Assembly: GCF_003945595.2 (NCBI RefSeq)
Contig: NW_024105098.1
Coordinates: forward strand, 2,453,043 to 2,517,042
Source of the DNA: Pipra filicauda
Taxonomy: Eukaryota; Chordata; Aves; Passeriformes; Pipridae
Reading direction: 5' to 3'
Length of the DNA stretch: 64,000 bases
Below, one piece after another: positions 49,201 to 61,912 of the stretch (positions within the stretch are counted from its first letter, which is position 1; each line of letters opens with the position of its first letter). The notes under the pieces were generated by a model. It was not told the origin of the DNA, ran no database searches, and was given only the letters and a program-made list of their open reading frames with translations. The translations under genes were made by a program, and so were the position numbers.

Positions 49201-52200
49201 CGAACTTCAGGGAAGATTTGATCCTGGGAGTTTCAAGGAGCTAAGCACCATGTTCCCACTAATTTCATGGGGATTGGTGTCTAATCCTTCCAGGCTCCTC
49301 TAGACATTCTTGTTAGCTGGGATATTCAGAGGGGGCAGGTTCTGCCATTGGCTCTCACTGCTCTCAATTACAGTGAACGCTGGCAAAGCAGCAAGAAGAG
49401 TTTGTGCTTGGATGTGTTCGAAGTTCCCAGAAGAAAGGCTGGAGCATTTAGACAGTGACCTCTCTAGTAATAGGCAAAAATCCAGGCTTAAACATTCTTT
49501 AAAAAAGCAGTTCTGTAGTGGTGAAAAGAGTGATCCTGTATAAATGAGTTTATACAGATAAATTAAGCAGGCAGAGAGAAGAGATGGGGAAGGTCTCTAG
49601 AGCTTGTGGACGTGGCAGTGTGATGGTGGAAGATGGCCTAAATACGAACTGGACTGGAAGAACTGACTTAAGAAACATTTGGCAACATTTGCTTGGTGTA
49701 GCAATGAGGTTAAACACAAAGTTGCTTTTCTGCTTCGAAAAGAGTAGGAGATAGTCTGGATCTTGCTACAGGTAATCCCCAGGATTCAATGGCACCTTGT
49801 TCCCTTTGATTTTAGGTTGACTTTGATAATTTCCTCTAAGAAAGGAGCAAATCTGGCTTCCCCAGGGGGAGAGAATGGTTTATGTTTGTGGTAGGTAGAT
49901 GTATGTCTCTGTACCTGAAAAGAGGGGAAGGTTCTGACTGTAGGAAACAGGAGAGGCAAGAGGCTGTGAAACCTGAATTATTTACAGGCTGGTTCTGAAG
50001 AAGGAGCAGCTCAGTGGGCTGATCCACTGTAGGCAGTGCAGCCAGCTTCGCTCCCAGAGGTGCTGCTGGAACCTCTCCGGGGAAAGTAATTGTTGTGCCT
50101 TCATCACTAATCCTGGTGAGTGAGTCTCTCCATAAATCCAGGCTGCTGGGTTTGCCCTAAATTGAATTTGTGAATTTACACTCCCTGATTCACTCGGCCG
50201 TGCTACCTCCTCAGGTTTGCTTGTCAGATGAGAAGCCAGTTCTTGATAAATGCTGCTGAAATATTGGTCAGGAGCCCATGTTTGCATTCATTGCAATCAC
50301 ATCTGATATTTGGAAAGTGATGTTTCATGGACAGCTTCCCACTGTCTGTGCCCACCTTTCCTCTGTGACAGGAGTCTCAGCTAATGGGAGGAAGTCAGGC
50401 TGCCAAAGCTGTGCTCAGAGGTGACAGAGTTGTGTCTGCAACAGGAATTGTTCCCTCTGGCACTGGGACAAGTAAGACTCAATCAGTGTCAGACATTGAC
50501 TTTGACAGGACCTTTGGGGGGGACTCCTGGTGACTGGCAAATTGGGTTGTTTGTTCAAGTTCCCTCACAGGAGCTAGGTAAAAAAGGCATGATAACACAC
50601 CTTTTTTTCCCCCAAAACTTGGCTCTGAAAAACCTCCCTGTAAGATAACTGCTCTTTGCCTCTTGTCTTTCTGCTTAAACTCAGTATAAGACTTGAAGAG
50701 AGCACGGGAAGAAGGGATGAAGAGATGCCTGTGCAAGAAAGGGGTGTTATCTATGAGTACAGTTTTTCAGGAAAGGAGCTAAACATTTAGCTAAATGACA
50801 ACAGTATTTGACAACATAATAGGCTGCTTGACTGGGAGGTTTCCTGAATCACATAGTGACTAATCAATCTGGAACTGAGGAATTATGAGTAAATCAACAG
50901 CACCTTTAAATAGTCAAAAATATCCTTGGCAAGATTAGTGCTTTTAATGAACTAAACATATGCTTTTTAATGAACAGATGCAAATTTCCTCCTCCCTCAA
51001 CTGTTAATAACTGTTCCATAAGATGCAGCTATAAATTCATATGTCACCATCCTATTTCTTTATGTTACTCTTTAGAAAGCAAGTTACAATATCATAGAAT
51101 GGTTTGGGCTGGAAGGGACCAAATACATATCATGGGATATGTTGTTGGTTGGAAGCACTCTCCACTTCAGTATGTTGGTTTTCTTTAAACCTCTCTTTTC
51201 CCTGTAGCTTTTGTGGTGAAAACCTTCCCAAAACTTTTGGGATGGTGTGGAAAACCAGTTGTTACTTACACATGTGATTAATAACTGGTCTTGGATTTTT
51301 CCAAGGAAATCTTGTACATGGAAGGTGCTCCCTGGGAAAGCCACCTCACAAGCCACCCTCTTAGGATTGCTGTAGGAAGTCCCTTCCATTCTCATGTCCC
51401 TGAGTCATCAGGTCCAGTTTTCTCTTGGACAACACTTCTGCATAAGGCTGGTCCCCAAACTCACCAGGCACCTTCCTTGCTTTCACTACTCATCCAAGGC
51501 AAACTCCTGGGAGAGGAGAGGTGCTGGGAGAGGAGAGATGTTGCTCCTTGCTGTGGCATTTGAGGGTTGCCTTGTGCTACAGCTGTCTCCTTTCCTTACT
51601 GGATTGGAGGGATGTGAGGGAGAAGGGATTTGGGATGCATCCATCTGCAAGGCCCCCGTGCTCCCTGCCAAGGAAGGGGCTGCCTCTTGTGTGATTTGTG
51701 ATTGTAAAGTTCTATTGTGAGGGAAATTTATGGGACTAATCCCCAGTGAAGTCCATGAGGTTTTGTAGGCAGGAGAATGGCTTTTAGTCATTAAATGCCA
51801 GGGTAGCTATAAAATGGGAAGTGCATTATTGCCCTCAATGGTGATGCACCTTGAGATTGGCCTCAGAAAACAGCCTGAGTGTCCCTGTGGTGCTTCTGGA
51901 AGGGACAGAGATCTCCAGAGGGTTTTGGGAAAGCTCCTTCTGGGGGTGTGCATACCTCTTCCACGGGAGCACGTTGCAGACAGCGCTCCTTGTTCAAGTC
52001 TTGCTCTGCTTTTAACCTTCACATCCAGATACTCCAAGGAAAATCCTAGTTCTTCTAATCAAATTAGCTCCGTGTTTTCATCTGCCATTATGTTAATGCA
52101 ATGCGAAGCTCAGCAGATGGCACCAAGTAAATTATGCTGGGGAGGGGAGTGGAGAGAGTGGAGGAGGGAGCAAAATTGACCTTTCTAGGACTTGCTGTTT

Positions 52201-55200
52201 TTCCACAGCATGGCTTGAAAGCTGAAGTCCCATGTCCTGCTTAAAGTCACATCAGTCAATGCAAAGGCAGACAGGATAGGCACGGAGATGACAGGGAATG
52301 TTAACTCTCCCTGGCACTGAATGTTTCTGAAGTTAATTTACCTGCACATTTGCTCGAAGAGCTCGGCGTAGCCCTCGCAAATGCTCTTCCCCATCTGAAG
52401 CACATCCTCGGCCTTGCTCGACAGCTGGCTTTTGTTGTGGTAGCCCACGACGTCGTATTCTGCAGGAGGGAACACAGGCAAAAGTTCATCCAAAGGCCTG
52501 GGGCGGTGGGATCGATGGGCAGCGGGAGCAGCGCTCAGGTTGCTTTTCGTCTCCGTGAGCGCGAGCGGAGAGAAGGGAGCGGTGGCACGTGCTGGGGACA
52601 GTGCTGGGGGCAGAGGGAGGGCTCTGCCCCTCATCACCCTGTGCTCTAAGCCTGGGCTGGGGTTTAGCACTTGAATCCAAATGGGAGGAAAACTCTGATT
52701 TTTTTTTTTTTGGGGGGGGGAGGGAAGTGGGCATCCCCAGGGATTGCCCTCATGTGGAGGATCTACAGTCTCAGGAGTTCCCAGTAAAAACCAGAGCGCT
52801 CTGCATTTGAAGGAATCAGACTGGTGTTACCTCAAAGGAAACCACTGAGCTTTTTGCACTCATTACGTGCAATTTGTATTAAAAATACCTAGAAAGTAGC
52901 TTGTTGGGAAATACCTGAAGTGATCCGTTGCAAGTGAGTCATAAAATTTGAGAGTGGCTTGGGTTGGAAGGGACCTTAAAGCCCATCTCATTCCAACCCC
53001 CTGCCGTGGGCAGGGACACCTTCCACCAGACTGGGTTGCTCCAAGCCCAGTCCAGCCTGGTCATATTAATACCTGGAAGCATAAGAAGTCTTGATTTGTT
53101 GGAATGAATGCAGAAAAGCAGCACAGCAGGGCTCCCTCAGACAGAGCTTGAGGAACCGGTCTGGGAAGGTTAATTCAATGCCCACCAACCTTGGCCGTGT
53201 CCACAACCTCTTTCTTAAAATACGGACGTATTTTTCTGATAAAGCTCTCAGAAATGCTGCATCAGCTGCTTCAGCCTCCCCTCAGTGCTGGGGCAGGGGA
53301 AGGAAAGCTGGTAGCAGGCTCTGTGCCCGTGTGTGTGCTCTGATGAAATGCTGCCACTGCTTGTCTTTTATCCGAGGGGCTCGGCTGGTGCCTCCCCAGC
53401 GTCGGCTCTGAGGTGCTGGAACAGGCTGGCCATTCCACCAGGGCTGTTCACTGGCCTCCAGCAAAGCCATGGAGCACTCTGAGGGGTGTGCAGAGCTGGC
53501 TGGCTGCACCCAGCTCTGTATTTATGCCAGAAATGGCAGCTAAAATAATGGTCAGTGCTACCGCTGCATGGGGACAGCAGCCTATCACGGGATTGAGTTG
53601 GGTGGGAAGAGGTGCCCAGGGAGCAGTGCTCTCACTGAAAATCCATCCAGGAAAGGAGTTTATATTGTCAGTGCTCTTCCAGGATAGATAACGTTGCATG
53701 ATGAGAAAACCTCAGGATATATATACCTGAGGTGAACACCTCCAGAAAGCCTTCCTTCCACCCAGCACATGGAACTAGCCCACAGATACAAACTTCCAGC
53801 AACAGCCTTATTTTCCATTGAGGATCTCAGCCTACCTATGTGGTGGCATATCCACATCCATATGGCTCGGACCTTTTCCAGCTCAGTCCGGGCTTGTTTA
53901 AGCAGGGCTTTGACAAGGTCCTCCACGCTGCTCTTGATGTTCACCTGTGTGAGGAGGAAGCACTGCATTGGTCATGGGGAATAAATCTCTGTGGTAGATC
54001 TCCTGTCCTCCCCACTCCCTTGTTCTTCTGAAACCAGTGAGACCCCAACTGCCAGAGGCTCCTCTGCCTCCTGTTTCCGTAACAATGGAACTACAATTCT
54101 AGGTCCATGTATTTTTGGTTATAGTTCCCTCCTAGTGTGGGATCTCTTTGCTGATGTTTGCAGGGAAATGGTTTTTCACTTGTTTGGGAGATTTTGAGGC
54201 CATTGCCCCATAGCTCAGCCTAAGCTGGTGTCAGTTCTGGGAGCCAGGTTTCATGGAACGTCCCTGGTAGGGAACTGGGAGGAGGACAGAGGCAAAAGCA
54301 AGACTTACTTTTAATGCGTAGTCATCCAGCTTCTTAAATTGCTGCAGATCTACTGGCATGGATTTCAAAGAGGATTTGTCCCATGGATACGCTGGGAAGA
54401 AACGAGTTGTCATTGTTTTGGGAAGGGAGGGTGTGTTTTTCCTGGCTGTATGGTTGAAGAAGGGGACAGAGCTCAGGGAGGAATCCATCAGCGGGTGCTT
54501 AGGGAGCAGAGGACACGAGGGCACCTGCAGGAGGTCCCTGCCAGCTGCATGGAAAGCAGGAGCCATCCTGTCTAGTCTGCTAGAATTTGGGCAGTGCTGG
54601 AGTGGGAGCTGCCTCTGTGACTTTGGCACTGCATAACAGCATAGGAAATCCCAGGATATCGTATGGAGGGGCAGGAGATACAATGGAGAACTGGCAGGGA
54701 AAATCTGTGCTGTGCAAGCCCTGGAAAAAACTTCATTTCTTAAAAAGCACATAAAGACCTGGATTTGCCCAGGAGTTTTGCATGGTAAAGGGCCATGATT
54801 CTTCAGGAATTCAGGCCCATGAGGAATGTCACACTGGGAGCAGTTGGTCTGAAACAACTGTACCTCACTCTCTGTCTGTGTCTTTGCAGGCTTCAGGCCC
54901 CTGGTTCTCATCAGTGTGAAGAAAGGGTTAATAACTTGCCCTAATTAATGAGATAACTGATTTTTTTAACAGTCCTGGAATGAGCTGACAGTGCTGTCTC
55001 CCATCGGTGAGCCTGAACCTCAGCCCTCCCTGCTCTGCTGGCTGGTGAGAGGAGAACTGAGTGCTACAGCCATCTCTCCCCTGTCCTGTGCTGTCAGAGC
55101 CATTCAGGATTGAGACAGTCCTCTAGCTCTCTCCCTAGGATTGTTATTTCTCTGGGAGAAAGGATTTAAGAGATCCTGAAGTGCAGACACTCTTGTGTGA

Positions 55201-58200
55201 CTCCTGAGTGCTGGGAGAGGTGAATGAACAGTGCAGTGGAGCTGCTGTTTGCCTGGAGCGTGGATTGCCTTGGGCTGGGGTTGGGCACAGCTGGTCACTT
55301 CAGCTTTATTTGTGACCCTGCTTAGGCAAGTGGGACCCCCCTCTGCCTGCTTAGCAAGTGCTGGGAGCAGGATGCACGAGAGGCTCCAAGAGCCTCCTGT
55401 CCCACTTGAGAAGCCAGCAGTGCCTCTGGAATCTGTATTCATCCCCTGCTCCCCCTCCAGCTCCCCAAACCAAGTCTCTGGCCCAGGCTCCAGCCCGCTG
55501 TGGGGGTGGCCAGAAGGTCTATTCCTGACTTGCAAAGGTGTGTCTTTAAGGTGAGCCCTGCTCTTCCGGGAAACCTCTGCCCCAGGGAAGGGTTTTGGGG
55601 ACATCCCACATCCCAGTTCCAGTGCTGCCTGCCAGGTGAGACGCAGGCACAGGGATGTGCATGGGTGGCCTGTATGCCAAAATTCGTGTTTCTATATCAG
55701 GCTTGTTTGTTTATCTGTGTTTTCCCTGAAAAGGGGCTGACCCAAAGAGAGAGGAAGCAGATTTACACGTTTAAAGGTTCCCTCTCTATACAGCTTTGAA
55801 AATTACTTTTTGTCTTTTGGGAAGGGGATTTTTATTTTTTTTTTAAATTTGGTTGTCAGGGTTGTCTTTGCCAGGTTATAGAGGCACAGCTCCATGCAGG
55901 AGAGGGATGTGCAGTGATGTGCAGTTTAGTCTGGGTTGTGTCTCTGCTGAGGAGCCTTCCCTGGCTGTGGAGCCTTGGGAAGGGCTTGGGCACAGTGTGA
56001 TGTTCCCAAAGCCCCCATCAGCCATCCCGATGGGCAGGGGGTTGGGAAGCCTGAACGCCGCTTGTGGTAAAAGAGTTACCGTGCAGGTCTTTTGCTCCCG
56101 GTGGCCGCGGGGCCTCGGTTCCCTGGAAACCTGCAAAGTGGAGAAGGGAGCGTGAGGTGGGAAGTTGTTGGCAGGGGAGAAAAGAGAAGCAGAAATAGGT
56201 GGTTCTGGGGAGCAGGACTGGGTGGAAAAAGCTGGAACTGAGGCTCTTCTTTGCCCATTCCCTTGCATTCTGACATGGATGTCAGCACCCTGTGGAATGT
56301 GCTCCGAGTCCCCTCCCTGCCATCCCACCGAGGCCACATTCCCCAGCAGTCAGGCATCTCCTGTTCTAGCCCGAGGGCTGGGGACATCAAACCCCTGCCC
56401 ACCACGGCCAAACCCCCCAGGCGTGGAGGGGGGAGAGCTGAGCTCCAGAGCTGCCAGGCTATAACCCCACGGAGAGCTCTGCGGCCCCTGGAGGGTTTCT
56501 GAGGGACCCCACGGCTCCCAGACTGTCAGCACCTGCCTTGTGCCAGGGCTGGAGGAGGAGGAGACCCCCCCACCCCAGGAGCAGAAGGATTTTGCTCCTC
56601 AAGCCGCAGGCATGGGCAGGAGCCAGCAGCATCTGCCTGTCAGGGAGAACGGGGTTGGCGGCCTCTCAGGAGCCCCCGACGGGCAGGAGGAGCCCGCGTC
56701 CTCCTGGGAGCAGATTCCCGGGTGAGGGATGGCTTGGAGACGTGCTGTGGTAGAGCAGAGCCTCACCTTTGTTGTTGTGTCCTCTCAGGCCAGGGAGCCG
56801 CTGGGAACCTGCAACAACCCGGCACGGTGAGTGGGATGAGCACAGCCCTGCCCCGGGCACAGCGTCCCCTCCAGCTCCCCGGCTTCTGCACAGGGAGGGA
56901 AGGATGCTCTCAGCCTCTGCCAGGGCTTAAAGCCAGGGAATGTACCTTTTTCCAAGGAGAGTATCCTGATGGGTTTGAGGGGGGTATCCTCAGAATGAAT
57001 CTCCACTGTCACTTGGGTTCCTGGAAGAAATGATGATAAACTCCCTAAGAAATGGAAAACTAACCAGGATTTGGAGAAGGGCGGGATTGCCTGCTGAGGC
57101 AGCTCTTAAGTTCAGACAAAGCAGCAGCTCTGGTGATTGCAAAAGTTTATCACCATATTAAAGAGCTCTTGATGGAGCTGTGGAAAGCAGAGAATCAATG
57201 TCTTTCATTGATTTTTCTTGGAATTAAACAGAAAAAGGCTTGGAGCGATGAAAATGGTTTTACTTGTGATACTAAAATGTCTGGCAAAGGCCTGTAAGAG
57301 GCAGTGTCCTGGCAGAGCCAGATCTAGTTGTGCCATGATGCTCCAGAACAACCTCCTGTGGAAACTGGAGCGTGGTCTTTAAAGTTCCAGAGAGAGAAAT
57401 ACAAGGAAAAAAGTTAGGGAGTGTCTTATAAGAACTACATCATTTTTTTGACAGAGACTGCATTTTTTGGGCAGGTATTTCGGGAGGTGTTGCAGCCCCT
57501 GAGGTTCCCTGGAGGAGCACAATGTGCTCCTGGGCTCCTGTTTCAGATCAGACAGAGGTTACTTGGGAGACTGAAGGTCAAGATGTTAATGCACCTTGGG
57601 GCTGCCATCCAGTGATACCACCTCCAGTTTTATCAGGAATCTCATAACATTTGGGGTTTTCCTTGAAAGTCAGCTCTTGGAACTGGCTAATTAGGTGGGG
57701 ATCTGCACTTTCATCAAAGAATAAGTTTTACCATAGCATTTAACTTTAGAAAAGTGAGGTTTCTCCTGGGATTATGCAGAGAGGTTTGATGTCCTTTAAG
57801 CTCCAAAAGCAGAAGGTAAGAAAAGCTGTAAAACCCCTAAACACTAGAGCTTGACCCCAGTTCTGGGGTGGGGCAGGTATCAGGGTGTCAAGATCACAGC
57901 TGGCTGGTGTGTTTTGTCAGTTAATTCAAAGAAAAGTGAAGTTATTTCTCAAAGGGATGAATCCTGCAAATGGTTTGATTTCCTTAAGGTTTTTTTATAT
58001 TTTCAGGGGTCCTTTTCTATTTCTCGTGATTATTTTACAGCTTTGGGGTTTTGTGGGTTTTCTCACCAACTTCCAATGTCTCGTTTTTTGCCCATATATT
58101 AAAATTCTTAGTTTTCAAAAAACAGACTTGCCATTGAAGAATGCCTTCTCCCAGTGAGTTTAAAAGTCATTTAACAAATGAGAAATGTAATTCCACAGGA

Positions 58201-61200
58201 ATTTTTCAAAGTTCTACATCCTTTGCTTTAAAAACTAATGGTATGAAATGGTCACTGATGCTTTTATGACTTTTTTTTTTTTATTATTCCTGATCAAGAC
58301 ATCCTCATAAAGAATCATAGAATCATAGAATCATAGAATCATGGGATGGTTTGGATCAGAAGAGACCTTAAAGCTCCTCTTACTCCAACCTCCTGCTATG
58401 AACAGGGAACCTTCCACTAGACCAGGTTGCTCAAAGAAACACTTGTTCTTCTCCTTGTGCTGTGTGCCCAGACAAGTCTTTGGCCAGCAAGTGCTTTGTG
58501 TTTGCAGCTGGCCCAGGTTGGGGTTTTATCTCCCTTTTGGGGTATTCTGAGGTTATTTTATTAGAGAAAAAGCTTGTTGGCAGCTCACTGGGGGTCTGCT
58601 CTGTCTCTTGGGTCATGACTTACCTTTGTCAGAGCCCGAAGTGATGGGTTTTGTCTTGGGTTTTGTCTGCTCCCAGGGCTGCCCGGAGACACGCCAGCCT
58701 GGTTGCACAAAGGAAAACATCTCAGTGCCTCGGGGAGAGCAGAGGTGCCTGGCATGAAGGGAGGTTAAATCCGTGCCCTTGCTCAGCAGCAAAGTAAGTA
58801 ACGACCCCAAAAACTCAACCCTGTCCTCCAGCTTCAAAACCCAGTTGCTCATGGCCCAGGGGTGCCTGACCCCACTCCAGGGGGATGTGCCAGCCCAGGC
58901 TGCTGCTCAGGGTGCAGGTCAGGAGCTTGGGCACGGGTGTTTGAAGGGGTAGGTGGGAGGAAAGGACAGCGCTGGGGGCTTGGAGGTGAAGTGTTGGTGT
59001 GGTTTTCAGTGTCATTCTCATCTTCATCTGTCCCCTCTGGGAGCCCCTGGCTGTCTCTGCAATGCTGGCTGGCCTGGGAATCCTTGGAGCAGAGGGAGGT
59101 GTGGGAAGCACCTGGTGTGCCTGGGGCAGCACAGATCTGCTCCCCGGGCTGTGCTGACGGCAGCAAATGCCAGGTGATACTGAGCCCTCATTCCCACACT
59201 GCTCCCGTGCTCCAGCCTTGCCAGAGGCAGGGTGCATGTTGGCCAGGGTGATCCCTCGCTCTTTTCCAAAGTGTTGTGGGATCACCATCCCACCAGCCAG
59301 CAGAGACCAGCACCAGAGGAACCTGGATTTCACAACTTGTCCAGGTACCTCTCGTGCTGTGTGGCTGTGACAAGGGTCTGCCCCAGAGTGATGGGACCTT
59401 GTGGAGTGGGGCCACAGCCCCTTTGCCTCAGTGGGCTTGGGGATTATACGCTTGAAAATGTTGTGGCAGCACCAGGGGTGTCAGAGGCTTCATCAGGACA
59501 CTAATGTGGCTGATTGAAGGGGAATTCATTAACCCCTGCTGTGCCAGAGGAGCCAGAGCTCCTCTGGTGTCTGAATTCCTCAGCAATCCTCACAGGGGCT
59601 TAAACAATGCCTAAGGTAGAGTTGCGAGGGAAGGATTCCCATGTGCATCCTAAATACTCCTGCCATTAATTCAGAGTGGGAAATGATCAATAAAGACCAT
59701 CCTCTCATACAGGAGGCTCTGACTCTGCTCTGCAGCTCTGGTTGCAGACCCTCTTGAGCATGATGGAGGGAGAGAGTGCAGAATATTTATTTACTTCCCA
59801 GAGCGGAGGCTTTTGTTACCTGGTTTGTAAAAACCCTCAAAGTACTGCCTTGCCATGAAATATTGCTTGTTCCCAGACTGTGAGCACCCTCCAGCCACCA
59901 CTGATTTCAGAGGGACTTGGGTCAGGGCTCCTGCTGAGCATTCTGCTGGGAGCAGCCGTGGCTTTTGCACGCTGCTATTGTGTGGCCTGTGGAAGCAAAG
60001 CTCCTCCTTAGTGTAGCTAAAATCTACTGTCTGGTACCATGAGAATTAAGTGTCTTGCTCTACCTTTGCCCACGGCTTTCTCTGCTAAACACCATGTTAG
60101 GCTTAGACTACCAGGAAAGCAGGTGGGATGGTCTGACCCCTTCCCTGAGAACTGCTCTATCCCCTTGCACTACAGTCCTGGGGTCATGTTCCTCCTGAAC
60201 TGCTTCAGGGCAGGGGACTGGGAATTGGCAGGGGAACATCCAGGGCTAGCAGTCACGTTGTTCCTGGATAGGAATCACACCTGCCTTGTACTCAGTCTCT
60301 GAGTGAGGGAGATGAAGAAAAGACTGGTGGATAGATGGTTGAGACCCCAAAGGTTCCTCACCTTCCACATCCCAGACCCTGCCTAAGCTGCGTGAGTGCT
60401 AGGGAAGTCTCTGGAAGCTCTGTCTGCAACCTGAGTGATTTGGGGCACTGAATTTCCCCTGCCATCAGCTGGCTGTGAAACGTAAGAGCTCCGTGTACCT
60501 GTAACACGAGCGAACTCTGTGGCAGGACAGTCCCTGCAGGCGGGTGTGTGGGGGCTTGGCAGTGCCACAACGTCCCTCCTGCCCACGGGGCAGAGGAGAG
60601 CATGTGGGAAGCCCTGTGTGTGCCTCCACTGAAGCCCCCTGGAAAGGGATGGGTTGGTTGAAGCACATTTGTGCTCCAGAGGCACCGATGGGTGCTGAGG
60701 GCTTTGGGCTGCATGTGCTGGGGTTGGTTTATCAGTAGAGAGGAACATTCACATACCGTTAAGGTCTCTCCTCTGAGGTGGCTGTGATCTGCTGTTTCCA
60801 TTGCCATCATCTTCCAGACCTGTAGGATATAAACAGGAGATTGGCAGGGTGTCCTCCTGGAGTGAGGTGCTGGCACTGTCTGGAGCCAAGCACCCCAAAC
60901 CCTCTTATGTAACCCATCAACCCAGCTGAACTCAGGTGTCATCGGGATCCACCCTCCCTGTCTCATCTGCTGCATTGGGCGCAGTTCTTGTTGCTAAATA
61001 CTGAGAGGCAGAACGTGCAACAGTCCAGATCTAAGTCACTTTGATGGGCAGGTGCTGGGTGCTGTGTTAGATGAAACATGAACACAACTTTTGTGATAGC
61101 TTTGCCTATCCTTGTTAGCCTGGGACTGGTTGCCTGAAAATCCTTGCTTCTCCCCAAGGTTTTCGAGCATGAATATTCCTTCTCCTCCCTTTACTTCTGC

Positions 61201-61912
61201 AGGGAGGGTGCCCTTACAGTTGCAGAGCACAGCCGTGGCTTTTTGGAAGACCCGCTGCAGGATAGGAGCTGGGCCAGAGACGCCGTCCCAAGCTGCAGCT
61301 ATAAATGGCTCAGGACAGTGATCGAGACAAAGCCCGGGCACACTGCAGACAAAACAGTTTTACCCTGTACTCCGGTGCAGTAGGTACCGCGTGGAGTGAA
61401 ACGGCCGAGCCCTCTCCCCGCTCCCCTCGCACAGCCGGGAGAGCCCGTGGAGGCACCTCGGGGCCACTGCAGGGCACAGCAAGGTGCAAACACGGTCCTC
61501 GGATTAGTGCCTGTGCGTGTCCCCTGCTCCTCCTGCACCCTGGGCTGCGCGCCCCGGCGCCGGACCGAGCCCCGGGCATTGCACGGGCAAGGCTCCGCTG
61601 CACCGGGAGCGCCGGCGCGGGCACGCCGGGCTTCTGCCAAAACAGCTGCACGTCTGGGGGTTTGCAGCATGTCTGCAAAGAGGAGAAAGAGGGGGGGAAG
61701 CCCAAACCCCGCTGCAAAGCTGCTGCTTCTCTTTGCCGTCTGCGCCCGCAGCCCTCCCCGCCTCGCCCCGCCGCAGGTGGGACGTTACCTGCGCCTCGGC
61801 CGCCTCCCTTGTGCCCCTCTCGCTGCCCCTTCTCCTTGCTCGCTGCCTCCTCAGGGCGCACAATGAGCAGCAGGTTGATGGTTACTGCACTGGGGTCTGT
61901 CTTAAAGTCCAT
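45374..61912 (-). CDS. KY: KY, kyphoscoliosis peptidase (complete, 11 coding exons, 661 aa)
   Basis: Coding exons in transcript order: 61789-61912, 60757-60819, 58624-58698, 56946-57020, 56080-56130, 54309-54391, 53836-53944, 52342-52459, 47826-48014, 47113-47303, 45374-46281. All introns are GT-AG and join in phase to 1986 bases. The start chosen (MDFKTDPSAVTINLLLIV) has a perfect ACCATGG context; an in-frame ATG three codons upstream (61921) is the alternative. The N-terminal region is short and variable. A transglutaminase-like core spans about residues 165-290, with predicted triad Cys221 (KSICEGYAELF), His263 (SDHAWNAVY) and Asp278 (WHLLDSTWGSG). Tandem beta-rich KY-type domains follow to VETQ. 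Known role: a muscle-specific Z-disc protein binding filamin C; loss causes kyphoscoliosis and myopathy in mice and humans. The neighbour CEP63 is convergent, as in mammals. Confidence 0.96.
46557..46661 (+). mobile_element. CR1 3'-terminal fragment
   Basis: It runs from GGCCAGGCTGGACGGGGCTT through GAAGATGTCCCTGCCCGGGG and TTCCAACCCAAACCATTC to GGGATTCTG. It reads on the plus strand, antisense to KY, and is the only gene-internal CR1 here in antisense. Confidence 0.9.
47113..47303 (-). CDS. KY: KY exon 10
   Basis: It encodes YNEFYFLTHPALFINNHFPD and onwards to SHPETPIIQT, the highly conserved segment that follows the catalytic core. The acceptor is CTCTTTTCCAG|G and the donor AACAG|GTAACA. 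Confidence 0.95.
47826..48014 (-). CDS. KY: KY exon 9 (catalytic His and Asp)
   Basis: It reads IAGVQCKKLSGHAKGHGYKI and then SDHAWNAVYIEGRWHLLDST. His263 and Asp278 complete the predicted transglutaminase-like triad. The acceptor used is CCCTCTCAG|TATTGCAG, which preserves the family motif AGVQC. The nearby GCAG|GGGTCC would delete it. Confidence 0.92.
48015..52341 (-). other. KY: KY intron between the catalytic exons
   Basis: This 4.3-kb intron separates the catalytic Cys exon from the His/Asp exon. It holds a short CR1 terminus and unique sequence; no further exon is needed because exons 8 and 9 join in phase. Confidence 0.6.
51091..51120 (-). mobile_element. CR1 terminus, very short
   Basis: ATCATAGAATGGTTTGGGCTGGAAGGGACC matches the reverse complement of the last 30 bases of a CR1 element, after which the match stops abruptly. 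Confidence 0.7.
52342..52459 (-). CDS. KY: KY exon 8 (catalytic Cys)
   Basis: It encodes EYDVVGYHNKSQLSSKAEDV then KSICEGYAELFEQMC. Cys221 is the predicted nucleophile of the transglutaminase-like fold. The acceptor is TCCTGCAG|AA and the donor TGTGCAG|GTAAAT. Confidence 0.94.
52699..52720. repeat. T13G9 homopolymer run
   Basis: A run of 13 T followed at once by 9 G lies in KY intron 7. It is a likely site of length variation and sequencing error. Confidence 0.9.
52941..53060 (-). mobile_element. CR1 3'-end fragment
   Basis: It contains GGGTTGGAAGGGACCTTAAA, TTCCAACCCCCTGCCGTGGG and GACACCTTCCACCAGACTGG, the reverse complement of CR1. It is sense with KY. Confidence 0.92.
54392..56079 (-). 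other. KY: KY intron 5
   Basis: A 1.7-kb intron of unique sequence, without a recognised repeat or further exon. Confidence 0.55.
56080..56130 (-). CDS. KY: KY exon 5 (51-bp microexon-like)
   Basis: A small exon encoding FQGTEAPRPPGAKDLH, with split glycine and alanine codons at its edges. It joins exon 4 to exon 6 so that KDLH-A-YPWD forms, matching the family motif KDAHAYPWD. The acceptor TTTGCAG lies close to a GC-rich context. As it is a multiple of 3 and both edges are phase 1, it could be skipped without a frameshift. Confidence 0.85.
56946..57020 (-). CDS. KY: KY exon 4
   Basis: It encodes TQVTVEIHSEDTPLKPIRIL, corresponding to the mammalian TQLTVEVHP block. The acceptor is TTTCTTCCAG|GA and the donor AAAAAG|GTACAT. 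It is 75 bp, phase 1 at both ends. Confidence 0.93.
57021..60756 (-). other. KY: KY introns 2 and 3 with exon 3
   Basis: Exon 3 (58624-58698, GWRVSGQPWEQTKPKTKPIT) sits between two introns of 1.6 and 2.1 kb. One CR1 fragment lies at 58311. No other feature is supported. Confidence 0.6.
58311..58432 (-). mobile_element. CR1 3'-end fragment with 8-bp terminal microsatellite
   Basis: Three to four AGAATCAT units start the fragment on the plus strand. They are followed by a diverged GGATCAGAAGAGACCTTAAA core and CCACTAGACCAGGTTGCTC. It is sense with KY. Confidence 0.92.
60820..61788 (-). other. KY: KY intron 1
   Basis: A 1-kb intron whose right half (61380-61788) is GC- and CpG-rich, continuous with the KY 5' region. 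The open frames seen there on both strands lack any conserved motif. Confidence 0.55.
61789..61912 (-). CDS. KY: KY exon 1
   Basis: It encodes MDFKTDPSAVTINLLLIVRP and a Gly/Lys-rich tail. The hydrophobic INLLLIV stretch is conserved in the family. The donor is GCGCAG|GTAACG. The start is discussed under the gene entry. Confidence 0.88.
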
